Source: Tritrichomonas musculus
Taxonomy: Eukaryota > Parabasalia > Tritrichomonadida > Tritrichomonadidae
Length of the DNA: 64,000 bases
Direction of reading: 5' to 3'
NCBI GenBank assembly: GCA_039105265.1
Contig: JAPFFF010000004.1
Coordinates: 3,038,001-3,102,000, forward strand
In this document: positions 63,396 through 64,000 of the stretch, one piece after another
Layout of the letters: each line of letters starts with the position of its first letter
Numbering within the stretch: position 1 is the stretch's first letter
Notes under the pieces: model-generated
What the model saw: only the letters and a program-made list of their open reading frames with translations
The model's database searches: none
Told to the model about the DNA's origin: nothing
Position numbers and translations under genes: made by a program

Positions 63396-63805
63396 AGATC
63401 ACAATGAAGTCATTGATTTTTGGTTCCTCTATTGTAAATATTTACAATAATTGTTGCCATTCTATATAAAATAAACTTTTTTTATGTATTCATTATTTAT
63501 ATATTAATAAGTAAGGAATTTAAAATAAGACTGTAAAGTCCTTGTGGTGCAATGAATAACATACATGACATTGAATCTCATCAGAGATATTTTTAGGTCT
63601 TTATCAAAACAAACTTTTTCTAAAGCTTTTTCTTTGAAATTGGAAAAATTTCACACTAATGAAATAATTCTAATTAGAATTTTCACTGAATTCTTTACAA
63701 ACAAATTTATTTACTAATTCATATGAAGCATATATAAATCCTTTTGCTGATGAGCACACCAAAATAATTAATTCATATCTAAAGTCAATGACTCATTGAG
63801 TCAAT

Positions 63806-63839
<34 letters not shown>

Positions 63840-63930
63840 TTTTTTTTACAATAGTGGAATAATTATTGTAAATATTTCAAGACATTTTTAAATTTCGTTT
63901 TGAATTAAAACTATAATCGTTTTGTTTGAA
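63396..63930. other. Spacer with a tRNA-like scrap and a T tract
   Basis: GTCCTTGTGGTGCAATGAAT at 63,538 resembles the acceptor and D-arm of a tRNA-Arg type gene, but no T-arm follows, so it is at best a relic or a SINE head. A T27 tract lies at 63,811-63,837. No gene. Confidence 0.35.
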
Positions 63931-64000
63931 AACCGCCATATTAAGGTGATTTTTTTGGTTAATTTTCTTAACCGAGAAAGTCAAAATTCACCTTAATATG
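63931..64000. mobile_element. Palindromic MITE cut by the window end
   Basis: CCGCCATATTAAGGTGA at 63933 and TTCACCTTAATATG at the window's last bases are inverted; the closing GGCGG would lie just outside. The centre is TTGGTTAATTTTCTTAACCG. A diverged relative is at 4062-4119. Confidence 0.7.

Noticed and set aside
63538-63605. tRNA-Arg-like sequence
   Set aside because: Acceptor/D-arm resemblance only; no foldable anticodon or T-arm.

Overview
The window is very AT-rich eukaryotic DNA and reads as a parabasalid (trichomonad, most likely Tritrichomonas or a close relative). The support is a BspA-like leucine-rich repeat gene, a remnant with the N-terminal signature of trichomonad ankyrin proteins, intron-free genes with Inr-like TCAYW motifs just upstream of ATG, TAAA signals touching stop codons, and a Maverick/Polinton plus several DNA transposon superfamilies. 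No database search was possible, so the organism call is inference.

Layout. Positions 1-10,000 are gene-poor and hold a 4.4 kb foldback element (450-4813) invaded by smaller inverted-repeat elements, more MITEs, and a remnant of an ankyrin gene. Positions ~10,010-27,530 are a Polinton fossil (packaging ATPase, integrase, protein-primed-type DNA polymerase B, a primase-polymerase-like domain and small unknown genes; no capsid gene recognised). It is split by a complete 8.5 kb Mutator-like element (13,058-21,598, flanked by the 9-bp repeat TATATAAAA) and by a 1.2 kb TA-flanked element. Positions 27,639-31,654 are a three-layer nest: an 8-bp-TSD element containing a pogo-like transposon with an intact transposase, which contains a 9-bp-TSD insertion. 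Then come a Tc1-like remnant, a 5.2 kb element encoding an unusual Myb-domain transposase (32,791-37,943), and a second large foldback element (38,353-42,737) with a satellite in its loop. From 42.7 to 50.4 kb there is mostly AT-rich spacer with a lone gene for a putatively myristoylated Pro/Glu-rich repeat protein and several MITEs, including a hAT-type element with a perfect 8-bp duplication. From 50.5 to 63.0 kb lies an ordinary host gene cluster: a 1786-residue protein of unknown function on the + strand, then on the - strand a frameshifted BspA-like gene, a UBX-like protein with a prion-like N-terminus, a BSD-domain protein whose start codon is not visible, and a Sel1-repeat protein.

The strongest unusual signals are inside the Mutator-like element. 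Its transposase gene begins with a captured, catalytically altered FANCJ/RTEL1-type helicase segment, followed by 16-residue repeats. Its 5' region holds a gene fossil that reads open for about 190 codons only if TGA is tryptophan, a mollicute-like code. Both ends carry a related 23-bp tandem array just inside the terminal repeats. Also notable are a primase-polymerase-like domain and an HNH-like knuckle beside the Polinton polymerase, and the Myb-coupled transposase element, which I cannot place in a known superfamily.
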